Shown piece by piece: positions 45,559 through 53,144 of a DNA stretch of 64,000 nt (position 1 is the first letter of the stretch; each line of letters begins with the position of its first letter). A program made the position numbers and the translations under genes. The notes under the pieces were generated by a model. The model did no database searches. It worked only from the letters and a program-made list of their open reading frames with translations, and was not told where the DNA came from. The DNA lies in contig NZ_CP036265.1 of assembly GCF_007743815.1 (NCBI RefSeq), positions 5,215,823-5,279,822 on the forward strand. The letters run 5' to 3'. This DNA comes from Alienimonas californiensis. Its GTDB lineage: Bacteria > Planctomycetota > Planctomycetia > Planctomycetales > Planctomycetaceae.

Positions 45559-46344
45559 TCAGCCCGGAAAGCGCTCGCCCAGTAGTTCGCGCTGCAACGC
45601 CGTCAACCCGGCGCAGCCGGCGGCGGCGAGGTCCAGCAGTTCGTCGAGCACCGGCCGCGGGAACGGCTCGCGCTCCGCGGTGCCCTGCACCTCGATGTAG
45701 TCGCCCGGCGTGTCGCCCTCCGGCGTGGTCGTCCCGCCGGTCATCACCACGTTCAGATCGACCGCCGCCCGGCTGTCTTCCGCGTAGTCCAAGTCCAACA
45801 CGCAGCCCTCCGAGGTCACGCCGACGCTGACGGCTGCGATGGAACGCGTCAACACCTGCCCCCCCGGCCGGCCGTTGCCGCGTCCATTCAGACCAGCGCG
45901 GTCGAGGCCGAGGCTGGCCACGGCGTCCGCCAGGGCGATGAAGCCGCCGGTGATCGCCAGCGTGCGGGTGCCGCCGTCGGCCTGCATCACGTCGCAGTCG
46001 ACGGTGATCGTGCGGTTGCCCAGCGCCGCGAAGTCCACCGCGGCCCGCAGGCTGCGGCCGATCAGACGTTGGATCTCCGTGGCCCGGCCGTCGGTCCCCC
46101 GCGACTTGCGGCCGGGGGTGCTACCGGGGTGCATGGCGTACTCCGCCGTCACCCAGCCCTTCGACCGGGCCGGGTCCTCCCGGTTCACCCGCCAGGGGGG
46201 CACGCCCTCGGTCACGGAGGCGGTGCACAGCAGCACGGTGTCGCCGGCGGCGATCAGCACGCTGCCGGCCGCGGCGCTGGGAAACGGCCGCTGCACGGTC
46301 AGTTCGCGCAGCTGGCCGGGTTCGCGGCCGGAGGGACGAGGCAC
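45559..46344 (-). CDS. rph: Ribonuclease PH
   Basis: A phosphorolytic 3' exoribonuclease that trims tRNA precursors, 261 residues. It shows the family pattern: R-rich N-terminus with QLRELTVQRPFPSAAAGSVL, then TVLLCTASVTEGVPPW, WVTAEYAMHPGSTPGRKSRG, TDGRATEIQRLIGRSLRAAV and the phosphate/catalytic segment IAAVSVGVTSEGCVLDLDYA with EDSRAAVDLNVVMTGG. The start is a GTG at 46344-46342, since the frame contains no suitable ATG and begins MPRPSGREPGQL. Gene length is slightly above the usual 240-250. It diverges from the cyclophilin gene. Confidence 0.95.
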   Translation of the reverse strand: MPRPSGREPGQLRELTVQRPFPSAAAGSVLIAAGDTVLLCTASVTEGVPPWRVNREDPARSKGWVTAEYAMHPGSTPGRKSRGTDGRATEIQRLIGRSLRAAVDFAALGNRTITVDCDVMQADGGTRTLAITGGFIALADAVASLGLDRAGLNGRGNGRPGGQVLTRSIAAVSVGVTSEGCVLDLDYAEDSRAAVDLNVVMTGGTTTPEGDTPGDYIEVQGTAEREPFPRPVLDELLDLAAAGCAGLTALQRELLGERFPG

Positions 46345-46478
46345 AGCAATCGATCAGTGCGGGGGCGGAAAGGGGGCCGGGGGAGTGTCCGGCGCCCGGC
46401 GCCGCGATCGCAACCCGGCCGGCGGCCCGGCTGGCGGACCGGCGGCCGAGGCATGAGGACCGAACCGGACCCGATCGG

Positions 46479-46484
46479 TACACT
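46479..46484 (+). promoter_or_regulatory. -10-like box TACACT
   Basis: TACACT lies 39 nt before the cyclophilin ATG and is followed by a CG-rich stretch as at the other TACACT copies. It also lies upstream of rph on the other strand, which has no equivalent box. Confidence 0.55.
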
Positions 46485-46523
46485 CCGCGGCCTCAACCCG
46501 TCGTTCCCGCACTGCCCGCCGCC

Positions 46524-47678
46524 ATGCGCGTCCCGCCCCCGCCCCGGTTTCCCTCGCCCTTCCCAGGCGCCGCCCTCGCCGCGCTCGCCTGCGTCGGCCT
46601 GCTGTCCGTGGGCTGCATCCGCGACTACGAAGACCCGAACGCCCCCTCGTTCACCGCTGAGGACGAGGCCGACGCCAAGGCCAACCCGGCCCCCGCGGAC
46701 GACGCCGCGAACCTGGAGCCCTTCCGCGTGGAGTTCGTCACCACGGAAGGCCCGTTCGTCGTCGAGGCCCGGCCGGAATGGGCGCCCCTCGGCGCCGCCC
46801 GCTTCAAGACGCTGGTCGAGGAAGGCTACTTTGACGGCGCCGCCTTTTTCCGGGTGATCCCCGGATTCGTGGCCCAGTTCGGCCTCGCCGCCGACCCCGC
46901 GGACAGTGCCCGTTGGCAGGGCACGGACATGAAGGACGAACCGGTCCGGGCCAGCAACACGCCCGGCACCCTCAGCTTCGCCAAAAGCGGCCCGAACACC
47001 CGCACCACGCAGATGTTCATCAACCTCGGGGACAACTCCGGCAGCCTCGATCCGCAGGGTTTCAGCCCCTTCGCGGAAATCGTCTCCGGCGGCGACGTCC
47101 CGGCGAAGTTCCATGCCGAGGAGGTGCAGGATCAAGGCACGATTGAAGCCCGCGGCGCCGCCTACCTGGAGAAGAACTTCCCCGAGTTGGACACCATCAC
47201 CACCGCCCGGATCGTCCCCCGCTCCGAATGGGCCGCCGACGCCGGCAGCGCCGCGGCTGAGGGAACCGCGGAGGACGCCGGGGCGGACTTCTCCGCCCTC
47301 GCCGGCCCGGAGATGGAGGACCCGACGCCGGGCAACGAGCCTGCCCCCGAGCCGCAGTTGGCGAACGAAGCCCCCGAGGAGGCGATGACCGAGGAGTCCT
47401 CGGAGCAGGCCCCCGAAGCGCCGGCCGACGCCCCCGCCGGCGAGGAGTCCGCCGCGGAGGGTTCGTCCGACGAACCGGCGATGGCCGACCCGCCGACGCC
47501 GGAACCGCAGCCGGATACCCCTCCGACCCCGGACCCGACCCCCGAACCCGGCACCCCGCCCGAGCCGCAGCCGGACCCGGCGCCGAATCCGAACCCCAGC
47601 CCCGATCCCGCGCCGGAACCCGAACCGCAGCCGGACCCCACGCCGGAGCCGGAAGAGTCGGAGGAACCGTCCGCCTGA
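46524..47678 (+). CDS. Lipoprotein cyclophilin-type peptidyl-prolyl isomerase
   Basis: A protein of 384 residues. A lipoprotein signal ends in LLSVGC (Cys31). Residues about 70-235 form a cyclophilin domain: VEFVTTEGPFVVEARPEWAP, ARFKTLVEEGYFDGAAFFRV, IPGFVAQFGLAAD, GTLSFAKSGPNTRTTQMFIN and LDPQGFSPFAEIVSGGD. The catalytic arginine lies in FFRV and the FINL block is intact. The C-terminal 140 residues are extremely Pro/Glu/Asp-rich (repeats of PEP, PDP, PTPEP), a flexible tail found otherwise in envelope proteins that span peptidoglycan. It probably catalyses prolyl isomerisation in the periplasm. It has its own TACACT box. Confidence 0.9.
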   Translation: MRVPPPPRFPSPFPGAALAALACVGLLSVGCIRDYEDPNAPSFTAEDEADAKANPAPADDAANLEPFRVEFVTTEGPFVVEARPEWAPLGAARFKTLVEEGYFDGAAFFRVIPGFVAQFGLAADPADSARWQGTDMKDEPVRASNTPGTLSFAKSGPNTRTTQMFINLGDNSGSLDPQGFSPFAEIVSGGDVPAKFHAEEVQDQGTIEARGAAYLEKNFPELDTITTARIVPRSEWAADAGSAAAEGTAEDAGADFSALAGPEMEDPTPGNEPAPEPQLANEAPEEAMTEESSEQAPEAPADAPAGEESAAEGSSDEPAMADPPTPEPQPDTPPTPDPTPEPGTPPEPQPDPAPNPNPSPDPAPEPEPQPDPTPEPEESEEPSA

Positions 47679-47702
47679 CGGCGGACGCGGGGCGTTCCCG
47701 CC

Positions 47703-48239
47703 TCAGCCCTCGACGGGGCGGGCGGGGACGTCGCGGGTTTGCAGGAACAGCGCCTTCTTCTCGCCGGGCAGGGTGAAGTCGAACCCGCAGCCAGTGAAGA
47801 ACGATTCGCTGCTGGTCACGGCCATGACCTCCAGCACGTTCCGCTGGCGGGCGAGGGCCACGCAGCGGGCGACCAGCGCCCTGCCCACGCCCTTGCCGCG
47901 GTAGGCGTCCGAGACCGCGAGGCTGCGGACTTCCGCCAGCTTGGGCGAGTAGATCTCCAGCGCCGCAAAGCCCACCACCCGCCCGTCGGCGGGTTCCGGG
48001 GCGCCGTCCCCCGCCGCAGCGGCGTCCGGGTCGACCGCGACGAAGCCGGTCGGCACGAGTTCCTCCAACTCGTCCATCGTCCGCTCCAGCAGACGGCCGG
48101 TGGCGACGAACGGGCGGATAAACGCGTGCACGGCCGGCACGTCGCTCTGGACGGCCGGCCGCACCAGCGTCGGCGAACTCGGGGCGGCGACGGAACCGAC
48201 GGCGGGAGCGGCGTCGGCGGACGGGGGAGAAACGGCCAT
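47703..48239 (-). CDS. GNAT family N-acetyltransferase
   Basis: The protein has 178 residues from the ATG at 48239. That start is preferred over the one 18 nt upstream because a TAGACT box lies 5 nt before it. The GNAT fold follows an Ala/Pro-rich leader: LVRPAVQSDVPAVHAFIRPF (N-terminal helix), VVGFAALEIYSPKLAEVRSL (strands 2-4), AYRGKGVGRALVARCVALAR (acetyl-CoA loop), VLEVMAVTSSESFFTGCGFD and FTLPGEKKALFLQTR. The order and the FxxCGF segment resemble the ArgA-like N-acetylglutamate synthases of other bacteria. A role in arginine synthesis is possible, but no arginine gene is nearby. Confidence 0.85.
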   Translation of the reverse strand: MAVSPPSADAAPAVGSVAAPSSPTLVRPAVQSDVPAVHAFIRPFVATGRLLERTMDELEELVPTGFVAVDPDAAAAGDGAPEPADGRVVGFAALEIYSPKLAEVRSLAVSDAYRGKGVGRALVARCVALARQRNVLEVMAVTSSESFFTGCGFDFTLPGEKKALFLQTRDVPARPVEG

Positions 48240-48244
48240 GGCGG

Positions 48245-48250
48245 AGTCTA
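48245..48250 (-). promoter_or_regulatory. -10 box TAGACT, predicted leaderless GNAT gene
   Basis: The minus strand reads TAGACT ending 5 nt before the ATG at 48239. This spacing equals that at valS and is close to that at the ABC ATPase gene. Confidence 0.55.
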
Positions 48251-48302
48251 CCGCCACGGCGTCGTTTCGTTCAGCCCGGAGGCCGTTCCGCCGGGTCGCC
48301 GT

Positions 48303-48518
48303 TCAGCCGGGGGGCCGGCGATCGGTCGAGGCGACGCGCACCGCCCCGGGGGCGGACGAGCGAGCCGCCACCACCGACGCCGCCGCCCGTCCGACCGTCG
48401 CCCGGGTCCGCACGATCAACCGCTGCCCCGCCCCCAGGCCATACGTTTTCGGACAGTACTGCCCCACGGACGCCGGATAGGGGGCGTGACCGGGTCGGGA
48501 CAGATCGAGGGGGGGCAT
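48303..48518 (-). CDS. Possible 71-residue protein
   Basis: A short frame begins at the ATG at 48518 with MPPLDLSRPGHAPYPASVGQ, then CPKTYGLGAGQRLIVRT, and ends after a run of Ala, Arg and Val. Its third positions are GC-rich, as in real genes here, and it lies in a 448-base gap between the GNAT gene and a helical-repeat gene. No family is recognised, the frame is only 71 codons long, and GC-rich DNA yields such frames by chance. It is listed as doubtful; otherwise this gap holds no gene that I can support. Confidence 0.3.
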   Translation of the reverse strand: MPPLDLSRPGHAPYPASVGQYCPKTYGLGAGQRLIVRTRATVGRAAASVVAARSSAPGAVRVASTDRRPPG

Positions 48519-48687
48519 GGCAGGGCGTTCGGATCGAGGAGGAGAGGCGGGACGAACCCTTCGGTCGGCACGGCGACCGCCTCGCATGCATCGACCGTTT
48601 CCGTGCGACCGTTTGCCGCGATCATCGCCGGTCGGCACAGTCCTCGCCGACGGTCGTTCCCCTTCCCTCGCCCCAACCGCCGCCCGC

Positions 48688-50082
48688 ATGTTCGGTCTGT
48701 TCGCCCCCCGCCCGCCCCTCGAAACGCTGGAGCAGGCGTGGATTGAACGACGGCTGGGCGACGTCGCCCGCCAGTTCGGCCCGGAGCGGCTGGGGCTGGG
48801 CGACGCCCCTGCCGAGGGCCAACTGAAACCGTCCGAGGCGATGGGCGGGACCCGCTCGACCGAGGACGTCGACCGCCTGTTCGCCCGCCTCGTGGACCGG
48901 CTGGGCCCGGCGCCGGTCACGCCGACGCTCGCCTGGTACGACGGCGACGCCCATCTCTCGACGGACAAGAACGCGATCCCCGTTCCCCGCAGTGCCATCG
49001 CCGATCCGCCGACGCTCGGGGCGGCGCTGGTCCGGGGAGCCTGCCGCCGCATGCACTTCGGCGAGGGCGAGGCGGATCTGCGGGCGGTGGACCTCGTGGC
49101 GACCGCGCTGGGGTGCGGGCTGTTCCTGTGCCTCGCCGACGCTCCAGAGGCCGCGGCCCCGGGCGACCGCGGGCTGACCAGCCGGGAGATCGGCTACGCC
49201 CTCGCCCTGCTCTGGCACGTCCGGCAGGAGGCGGGCGGAGCGTCCAGCGATCCGCCCTGGCTGGGCGAACTCCGCGGCGACGCCGCCGCGGCCGTCACCG
49301 GGGGGCTGAAGTACCTCCGCAAGGCCGGCGACGCCCGCTTCACCGCCGCCTCGCTCCGCGACTCCTCACCGCCGACGGAGGCCGCGGTGCGGAAGGAACT
49401 GCACCACAAACGCCCGGCCCGCCGTTTGGCCGCCGTGTGGGACGCTGCGCAACTCCCAGATCGGGAGTCACGGACTCCCGGCGTGGAGTCCGCGACTCTT
49501 CTAGGACTCCTGGAGACGCTCCACGACCGCGAACCGGCGGTGCGGGCGGCTTCGGCGGAGGCGCTCGGCCGGCTCTGCCCGAACGCTGCCGCCGACCGCG
49601 AGACCTGGGACCGCGTGCTGCTGGGGCTGATCGGGGCGACGGAGGACACGCTCGCGGCGGTGCGGGCGGCGGCGCTGCGGGGGTTGGCGGCGGCGCCGGA
49701 TCTCGGCGAGGCGGAAGCCGCCCGGGAGGAGTTGGACCGGGTGGTTCTCGCCGGCCTCGCGGCCCGCACGCCGGCGGTGCGGTCCGCGGCGGCGGCGGTC
49801 GCCACGCGGTTGCCGCCCGTGCCGGCGGAAGCCGGCGGGCTGAGGGAAGAACCGTTCGCCCCCGCCGTGCTCAAGGCGCTGGTCGGGGCGCTGGTGCGGT
49901 GCGACGACGCCGAGGCCGCCGGGCACGTCGCCACGCTGCGGGCGCTGCACCCGGACCCGGCGGCGCTCGCCGAGGAGCGGGTGGACGACGACGAACTGCT
50001 GTCCCGCGTGCTGGACGCCCTCGGCGACGCCCCGCTGGCGGCTCCCGAGCCGGAACCGGAGCCGGTCGGGGCCGCGGAGTAG
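48688..50082 (+). CDS. Helical-repeat (HEAT-like) protein, function unknown
   Basis: The protein has 464 residues. The first 230 residues have no recognised family (MFGLFAPRPPLETLEQAWIE, ATALGCGLFLCLADAPEA). From about 275, helical units of 35-45 residues appear, such as HDREPAVRAASAEALGRLCP, EDTLAAVRAAALRGLAAAPD and ARTPAVRSAAAAVATRLPPV, which match HEAT-like repeats in a curved scaffold. A short palindromic repeat lies in frame within the linker before these units (49465-49498, encoding part of LPDRESRTPGVESATLLGLL). No membrane segment or signal is present. It is probably a protein-binding scaffold. An Ala/Pro/Glu tail ends the chain. Confidence 0.7.
   Translation: MFGLFAPRPPLETLEQAWIERRLGDVARQFGPERLGLGDAPAEGQLKPSEAMGGTRSTEDVDRLFARLVDRLGPAPVTPTLAWYDGDAHLSTDKNAIPVPRSAIADPPTLGAALVRGACRRMHFGEGEADLRAVDLVATALGCGLFLCLADAPEAAAPGDRGLTSREIGYALALLWHVRQEAGGASSDPPWLGELRGDAAAAVTGGLKYLRKAGDARFTAASLRDSSPPTEAAVRKELHHKRPARRLAAVWDAAQLPDRESRTPGVESATLLGLLETLHDREPAVRAASAEALGRLCPNAAADRETWDRVLLGLIGATEDTLAAVRAAALRGLAAAPDLGEAEAAREELDRVVLAGLAARTPAVRSAAAAVATRLPPVPAEAGGLREEPFAPAVLKALVGALVRCDDAEAAGHVATLRALHPDPAALAEERVDDDELLSRVLDALGDAPLAAPEPEPEPVGAAE
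49465..49498. repeat. Palindromic repeat within a coding sequence
   Basis: GAGTCACGGACTCC (49465-49478) pairs with 49485-49498 with one mismatch over a 6-nt loop. It falls in frame inside the helical-repeat protein gene. The pairing is clear, but no second copy was seen in this window. Confidence 0.5.
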
Positions 50083-50127
50083 GCGCCGGAACCTCGCCGT
50101 ACCGAGGCCCGCACGGCGCGGGGCGAT

Positions 50128-50181
50128 CGCTTGCGGCTTCGCGGGGCCCCGGACTTCCTGCCCCCCGCGAAACCGCAAGCG
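50128..50181. repeat. Inverted repeat between convergent genes
   Basis: CGCTTGCGGCTTCGCGGGG (50128-50146) pairs with 50163-50181 with one mismatch over a 16-nt loop. It lies between the convergent helical-repeat and glnA genes and may terminate both. A T run is absent. Confidence 0.6.
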
Positions 50182-50227
50182 GGGGACCGGGCTGCAATCT
50201 CGGCCCGTCCGCCCTCAGACGACGTGC

Positions 50228-51673
50228 TCACACGTCGTAGTAGAGGGCGAACTCGTGCGGGTGGGGGCGGCGGCGGACGGCGAGGACCTCGTGCTCCGTC
50301 TTCACCCGGATCCAGGTGTCGATCACGTCCTCGGTGAACACGTCGCCCCGCAGCAGGAACTCGTGGTCCTTCCGCAGGGCGGCGAGGGCCTCGGCGAGGG
50401 TTGCCGGGACGGGGGGCACGTCCCGCACCTCCTCGCTGCCCAGATCGTAGAGGTCCTTGTCCAGCGGCGGGCCGGGGTCGATGCGGTTCTGGACGCCGTC
50501 GAGTGCCGCCATCAGCAGCGCCGCACAGGCGAGGTGGGCGTTGCAGCTGGGGTCGGGGACGCGGAACTCAAACCGCTTGTCCTCCGGCCGCTGGGCGTTC
50601 ACCGGGATACGGACCGCCGCGGAGCGGTTGCGGTAGGAGTAGGTGAGGTTCACCGGCGCCTCGAAGCCGGGAACGAGCCGCTTATAGCTGTTGGTCGTCG
50701 GGCAGCAGAACGCGAACAGGGCCGGGGCGTGGGCCAGGATGCCGCCCAGCGCGTGCAGGGCGATGTCGGAGAGCCCGCCGTAGTTCCCGCCGGCGAACAG
50801 CGGGGCGCCGTCCTTCCATAAGCTGAGATGAAGGTGCAGTCCGTTGCCGGCGTCGTCGTAGAGCGGCTTGGGCATGAAGGTGGCCGTCTTGCCGCGGCGG
50901 GCGGCGACGTTCTTCACCACGTATTTGTAGCGCAGCAGGTTGTCGGCGGTCTTCAGCAGCGGGGCGAATCGCATGTCGACCTCGCACTGGCCGGCGGTGG
51001 CGATCTCGTGGTGATGCCCCTCCGCGGCAATGCCCACCTCCTCCAAAACCCGCATGATCTCTCCGCGGAGATCCTGCAGCGTGTCGGTCGGGGGCGTGGG
51101 GAAGTAGCCCTCCCCCTGCCGGACCTGGTAACCGCTGTTGGAGACGCCCCCGGAGCCCACGCCGGTGCCGCTCGGCCCCACGCCGCGGCGGCCGCGGGTC
51201 CACTGCCCCTCGGCGCTGTCCAGGTGGTAGAACGATTCGTGCGTGTTGGAATCGAACGCCACGGAGTCGAACACGAAAAACTCCGCCTCCGGCCCGATCA
51301 GCGCTTCGTCCGCGATGCCGAGGCTCCGCATGTAGCGCTCGGCGTTGCGCGCGATGTTGCGGGGGTCCTTGGGGTAGTCCTCGCCGGTGACGGGGTCGCG
51401 AACGGTGCAGGTCAGCGCCAGCGTGCGCTCCATGAAGGGGTCGACCATCGCGGTGTCCGCCTGCGGGACGACCAGCAGGTCGGACTCGTTGACGGCCTGC
51501 CAGCCCCGCATGCCGGAGCCGTCGAAACCGAACCCCTCCTCGAAGCTGGCTTCCGTCAGCCGCGAGAGCGGCCGCGTGAAGTGCTTCTGCGTGCCGGGGA
51601 AGTCCATGAAGCGCAGATCGACCGCGTTGAGGTCGCGTTCACGGCAGAGGGCGAGAACTTCGCGGGGGGTCAT
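50228..51673 (-). CDS. glnA: Glutamine synthetase, type I
   Basis: A 481-residue ammonia-assimilating enzyme that makes glutamine from glutamate, ATP and ammonia. It begins MTPREVLALCRERDLNAVDL. Blocks of the family are FGFDGSGMRGWQAVNESDLL, PEAEFFVFD, EVGIAAEGHHHEIATAGQCE (metal and ATP sites), GNGLHLHLSLWKDG, NSYKRLVPGFEAPVNLTYSY and RNRSAAVRIPV. The adenylylation loop is DKDLYDLGSEEV, with the modifiable Tyr (about 407) kept, so GSI-beta type control by adenylylation is possible. The ATG at 51673 fits the family length (about 470). A TACACT box lies 97 nt upstream on the same strand. Its promoter is separated from the next plus-strand gene by a 669-nt gap. Confidence 0.97.
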   Translation of the reverse strand: MTPREVLALCRERDLNAVDLRFMDFPGTQKHFTRPLSRLTEASFEEGFGFDGSGMRGWQAVNESDLLVVPQADTAMVDPFMERTLALTCTVRDPVTGEDYPKDPRNIARNAERYMRSLGIADEALIGPEAEFFVFDSVAFDSNTHESFYHLDSAEGQWTRGRRGVGPSGTGVGSGGVSNSGYQVRQGEGYFPTPPTDTLQDLRGEIMRVLEEVGIAAEGHHHEIATAGQCEVDMRFAPLLKTADNLLRYKYVVKNVAARRGKTATFMPKPLYDDAGNGLHLHLSLWKDGAPLFAGGNYGGLSDIALHALGGILAHAPALFAFCCPTTNSYKRLVPGFEAPVNLTYSYRNRSAAVRIPVNAQRPEDKRFEFRVPDPSCNAHLACAALLMAALDGVQNRIDPGPPLDKDLYDLGSEEVRDVPPVPATLAEALAALRKDHEFLLRGDVFTEDVIDTWIRVKTEHEVLAVRRRPHPHEFALYYDV

Positions 51674-51770
51674 CGACGGCGGGCTCGGTACGGTAAAGAC
51701 GTGCGGCGCGAACGTGGCGAACGTGCGGGAGCGGGGCGGAAACGACGGGCGAGCGGGCCGTGTCGGCCGG

Positions 51771-51776
51771 AGTGTA
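51771..51776 (-). promoter_or_regulatory. -10-like box TACACT upstream of glnA
   Basis: The minus strand reads TACACT 97 nt before the glnA ATG. It is one of five TACACT copies in the window. Confidence 0.55.
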
Positions 51777-52152
51777 GCCGGTCGGCCGGACGCTCCGCCC
51801 GTCGGGGAGCGGCGCCGGCCGCCGGGTTGGGGGAATCCAGCCGATTTCGCCCCGAATCGGGAGAATCGCTCCGATCCTGACGACGGCAGCGTCCGGGGGG
51901 CGGGGCAGTTCGCACGCGACGCCGACGGTTCGCGCCCGCGGACATCGGGGTCGTCCCGAGCGGGCGTAACTCCGCTAGCGAAATAGGGTTCCGACGGGTC
52001 GTGTGGGTCGGTCCTGCTCAAGGCGACGCGGCGATGGTGACGAAGTTTCCCCCCGGACGGCCTGCCGCTGCGGTGCCCGCCAGACCGCTTCTCTCCGCTG
52101 TGGGGACGAGGCGGGATGTTCGGGCCAACGGCGGATTCGCGGTCGTTCCCGT

Positions 52153-52183
52153 CGTCCGGCTGGTTCGACCCGCCGGCCGGACG
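52153..52183 (+). terminator. Hairpin followed by a T-containing tract
   Basis: CGTCCGGC (52153-52160) pairs with GCCGGACG (52176-52183) and is followed by TCCCCCATTTT. It could terminate a short transcript beginning in the upstream intergenic region, or it could be part of the leader of the next gene. Confidence 0.4.
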
Positions 52184-52246
52184 TCCCCCATTTTGACCCG
52201 TTGACGACCCTCGGGCCGCCCTACCTCCCCCCGACCCGACCGCTCA

Positions 52247-52273
52247 CCCGGCCCCCGTTTTACGGGGGCCGGG
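52247..52273 (+). promoter_or_regulatory. Leader hairpin 1 of the HTH-receiver gene
   Basis: CCCGGCCCCCG (52247-52257) pairs perfectly with CGGGGGCCGGG (52263-52273) across TTTTA. It lies 69 nt before the start codon. Together with hairpin 2 it may shape the 5' leader. Confidence 0.4.
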
Positions 52274-52290
52274 CGGACGGCGGGGGGAAC

Positions 52291-52309
52291 CGGGGGCATG
52301 ACGCCCCCG
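52291..52309 (+). promoter_or_regulatory. Leader hairpin 2 of the HTH-receiver gene
   Basis: CGGGGGC (52291-52297) pairs with GCCCCCG (52303-52309). It lies 33 nt upstream of the start codon and just before the ribosome binding site. Confidence 0.4.
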
Positions 52310-52328
52310 ACGGTCGGCCCAAAAACTC

Positions 52329-52333
52329 AGGAG
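52329..52333 (+). promoter_or_regulatory. Strong Shine-Dalgarno site AGGAG
   Basis: AGGAG lies 9 nt before the ATG at 52343, the best match in the window. Most neighbouring genes have no such site, which suggests high or separately controlled translation of this gene, and it decides the start. Confidence 0.7.
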
Positions 52334-52342
52334 AGCCCGCAC

Positions 52343-52915
52343 ATGAGAACGATTTTCACGACCGGGCAGGTCGCCAAGATCTGTAAGGTCGCCCCCCGTA
52401 CCGTTAGCAAGTGGTTCGACTCCGGTCGGCTGCGCGGCTATCGCATTCCGGGGTCGCAAGACCGCCGTATCCCCCGCGAGCATCTCATCCGGTTCCTCAA
52501 GGAACACGGGATGCCCCTCGGGGAGTTGGAAGACGAGGCGATGGGCAAGTTGCTCGTCGTCGGGACCGGGGGCGAAGTGCTCGCCGGATTGACCGAGATG
52601 CTCGGCGAGAACGAGTTCAAGCTCGAGACCGCCGCTAGCGGCTTTGAGGCGGGCATCCAGGCGGAATCCCTGCACCCGGACGGCGTCGTCATCGACTTCG
52701 TCATGGGCCGCAGCGAAGCGCTGATGATCGCCGCCAACCTGCGGAAGAACGCCCAGTACAGCGACACCGTGCTGGTGGGCCTGATCTCCGACGAAGACAG
52801 CGCCAGCGGTTTCGACCGCACGCTCTTCAACGAGACCTTCCGCAAACCGTTCGACACCGCCCTTTTGGCCGAACGGATCAAGACCCTCGTCAGCCGCAAA
52901 AAGCAGCTGGCGTAG
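52343..52915 (+). CDS. DNA-binding regulator: excisionase-type HTH plus receiver-like domain
   Basis: The protein has 190 residues. The N-terminal domain (about 1-57) is a MerR/excisionase-type winged helix: FTTGQVAKICKVAPRTVSKW, then FDSGRLRGYRIPGSQDRRIP. Residues about 68-185 form a receiver fold in LLVVGTGGEV, PDGVVIDFVMGRSEALMI with a conserved Asp118, and FRKPFDTALLAERI with Lys167. The usual acidic pair after the first strand is replaced by VGTG, so Mg-dependent phosphorylation is doubtful. It is probably a DNA-binding regulator with a pseudo-receiver. The strong SD site fixes the start. A terminator follows. Confidence 0.85.
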   Translation: MRTIFTTGQVAKICKVAPRTVSKWFDSGRLRGYRIPGSQDRRIPREHLIRFLKEHGMPLGELEDEAMGKLLVVGTGGEVLAGLTEMLGENEFKLETAASGFEAGIQAESLHPDGVVIDFVMGRSEALMIAANLRKNAQYSDTVLVGLISDEDSASGFDRTLFNETFRKPFDTALLAERIKTLVSRKKQLA

Positions 52916-53064
52916 TCGCCCCGTCGCCGGTTCGCCGCCGGTCCCCGGCCGGCGCCCCGTTCCCGCCGCCGCGTCCCCGGCCCGCATCCCGGGCCGGCTC
53001 TCCCCCCAAGCGGGGCCGGGCCGATACGGCGGCGCCGAGCGGGGAGAACCGGCGACCCCGCGTG

Positions 53065-53118
53065 AAATCCCCGCCCCCCAAGCGATCGTTCCGATCATTT
53101 TGGGGGGCGGGGGTTTTT
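53065..53118 (+). terminator. Rho-independent terminator
   Basis: AAATCCCCGCCCCCCAA (53065-53081) pairs with 53100-53116, with one wobble position, and is followed by T residues to 53118. It ends the HTH-receiver transcript just before a new TAAACT promoter. Confidence 0.85.
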
Positions 53119-53131
53119 CATGCGCCCCGGC

Positions 53132-53137
53132 TAAACT
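53132..53137 (+). promoter_or_regulatory. -10 box TAAACT, predicted leaderless start
   Basis: TAAACT ends 7 nt before the GTG of the glycosyltransferase gene and follows a terminator by 13 nt. A transcript starting at about 7 nt downstream would begin at the start codon. Confidence 0.6.
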
Positions 53138-53144
53138 CGGCCGG

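Larger units (their letters stand above)
51674..52342. other. Long divergent intergenic region with several hairpins
   Basis: This 669-nt gap lies between glnA (minus) and a helix-turn-helix/receiver gene (plus). It holds a TACACT box on the minus strand (51771-51776) for glnA and three hairpins at 52153-52183, 52247-52273 and 52291-52309. The frames across it are Arg/Pro-rich and look non-coding. It is the longest gap in the window, so a small RNA or a complex control region is possible. Confidence 0.5.

Noticed and set aside
48240-48257. ATG at 48257 as the GNAT start
   Set aside because: A TAGACT box lies between it and the next ATG at 48239, 5 nt before the latter. The later ATG was chosen.
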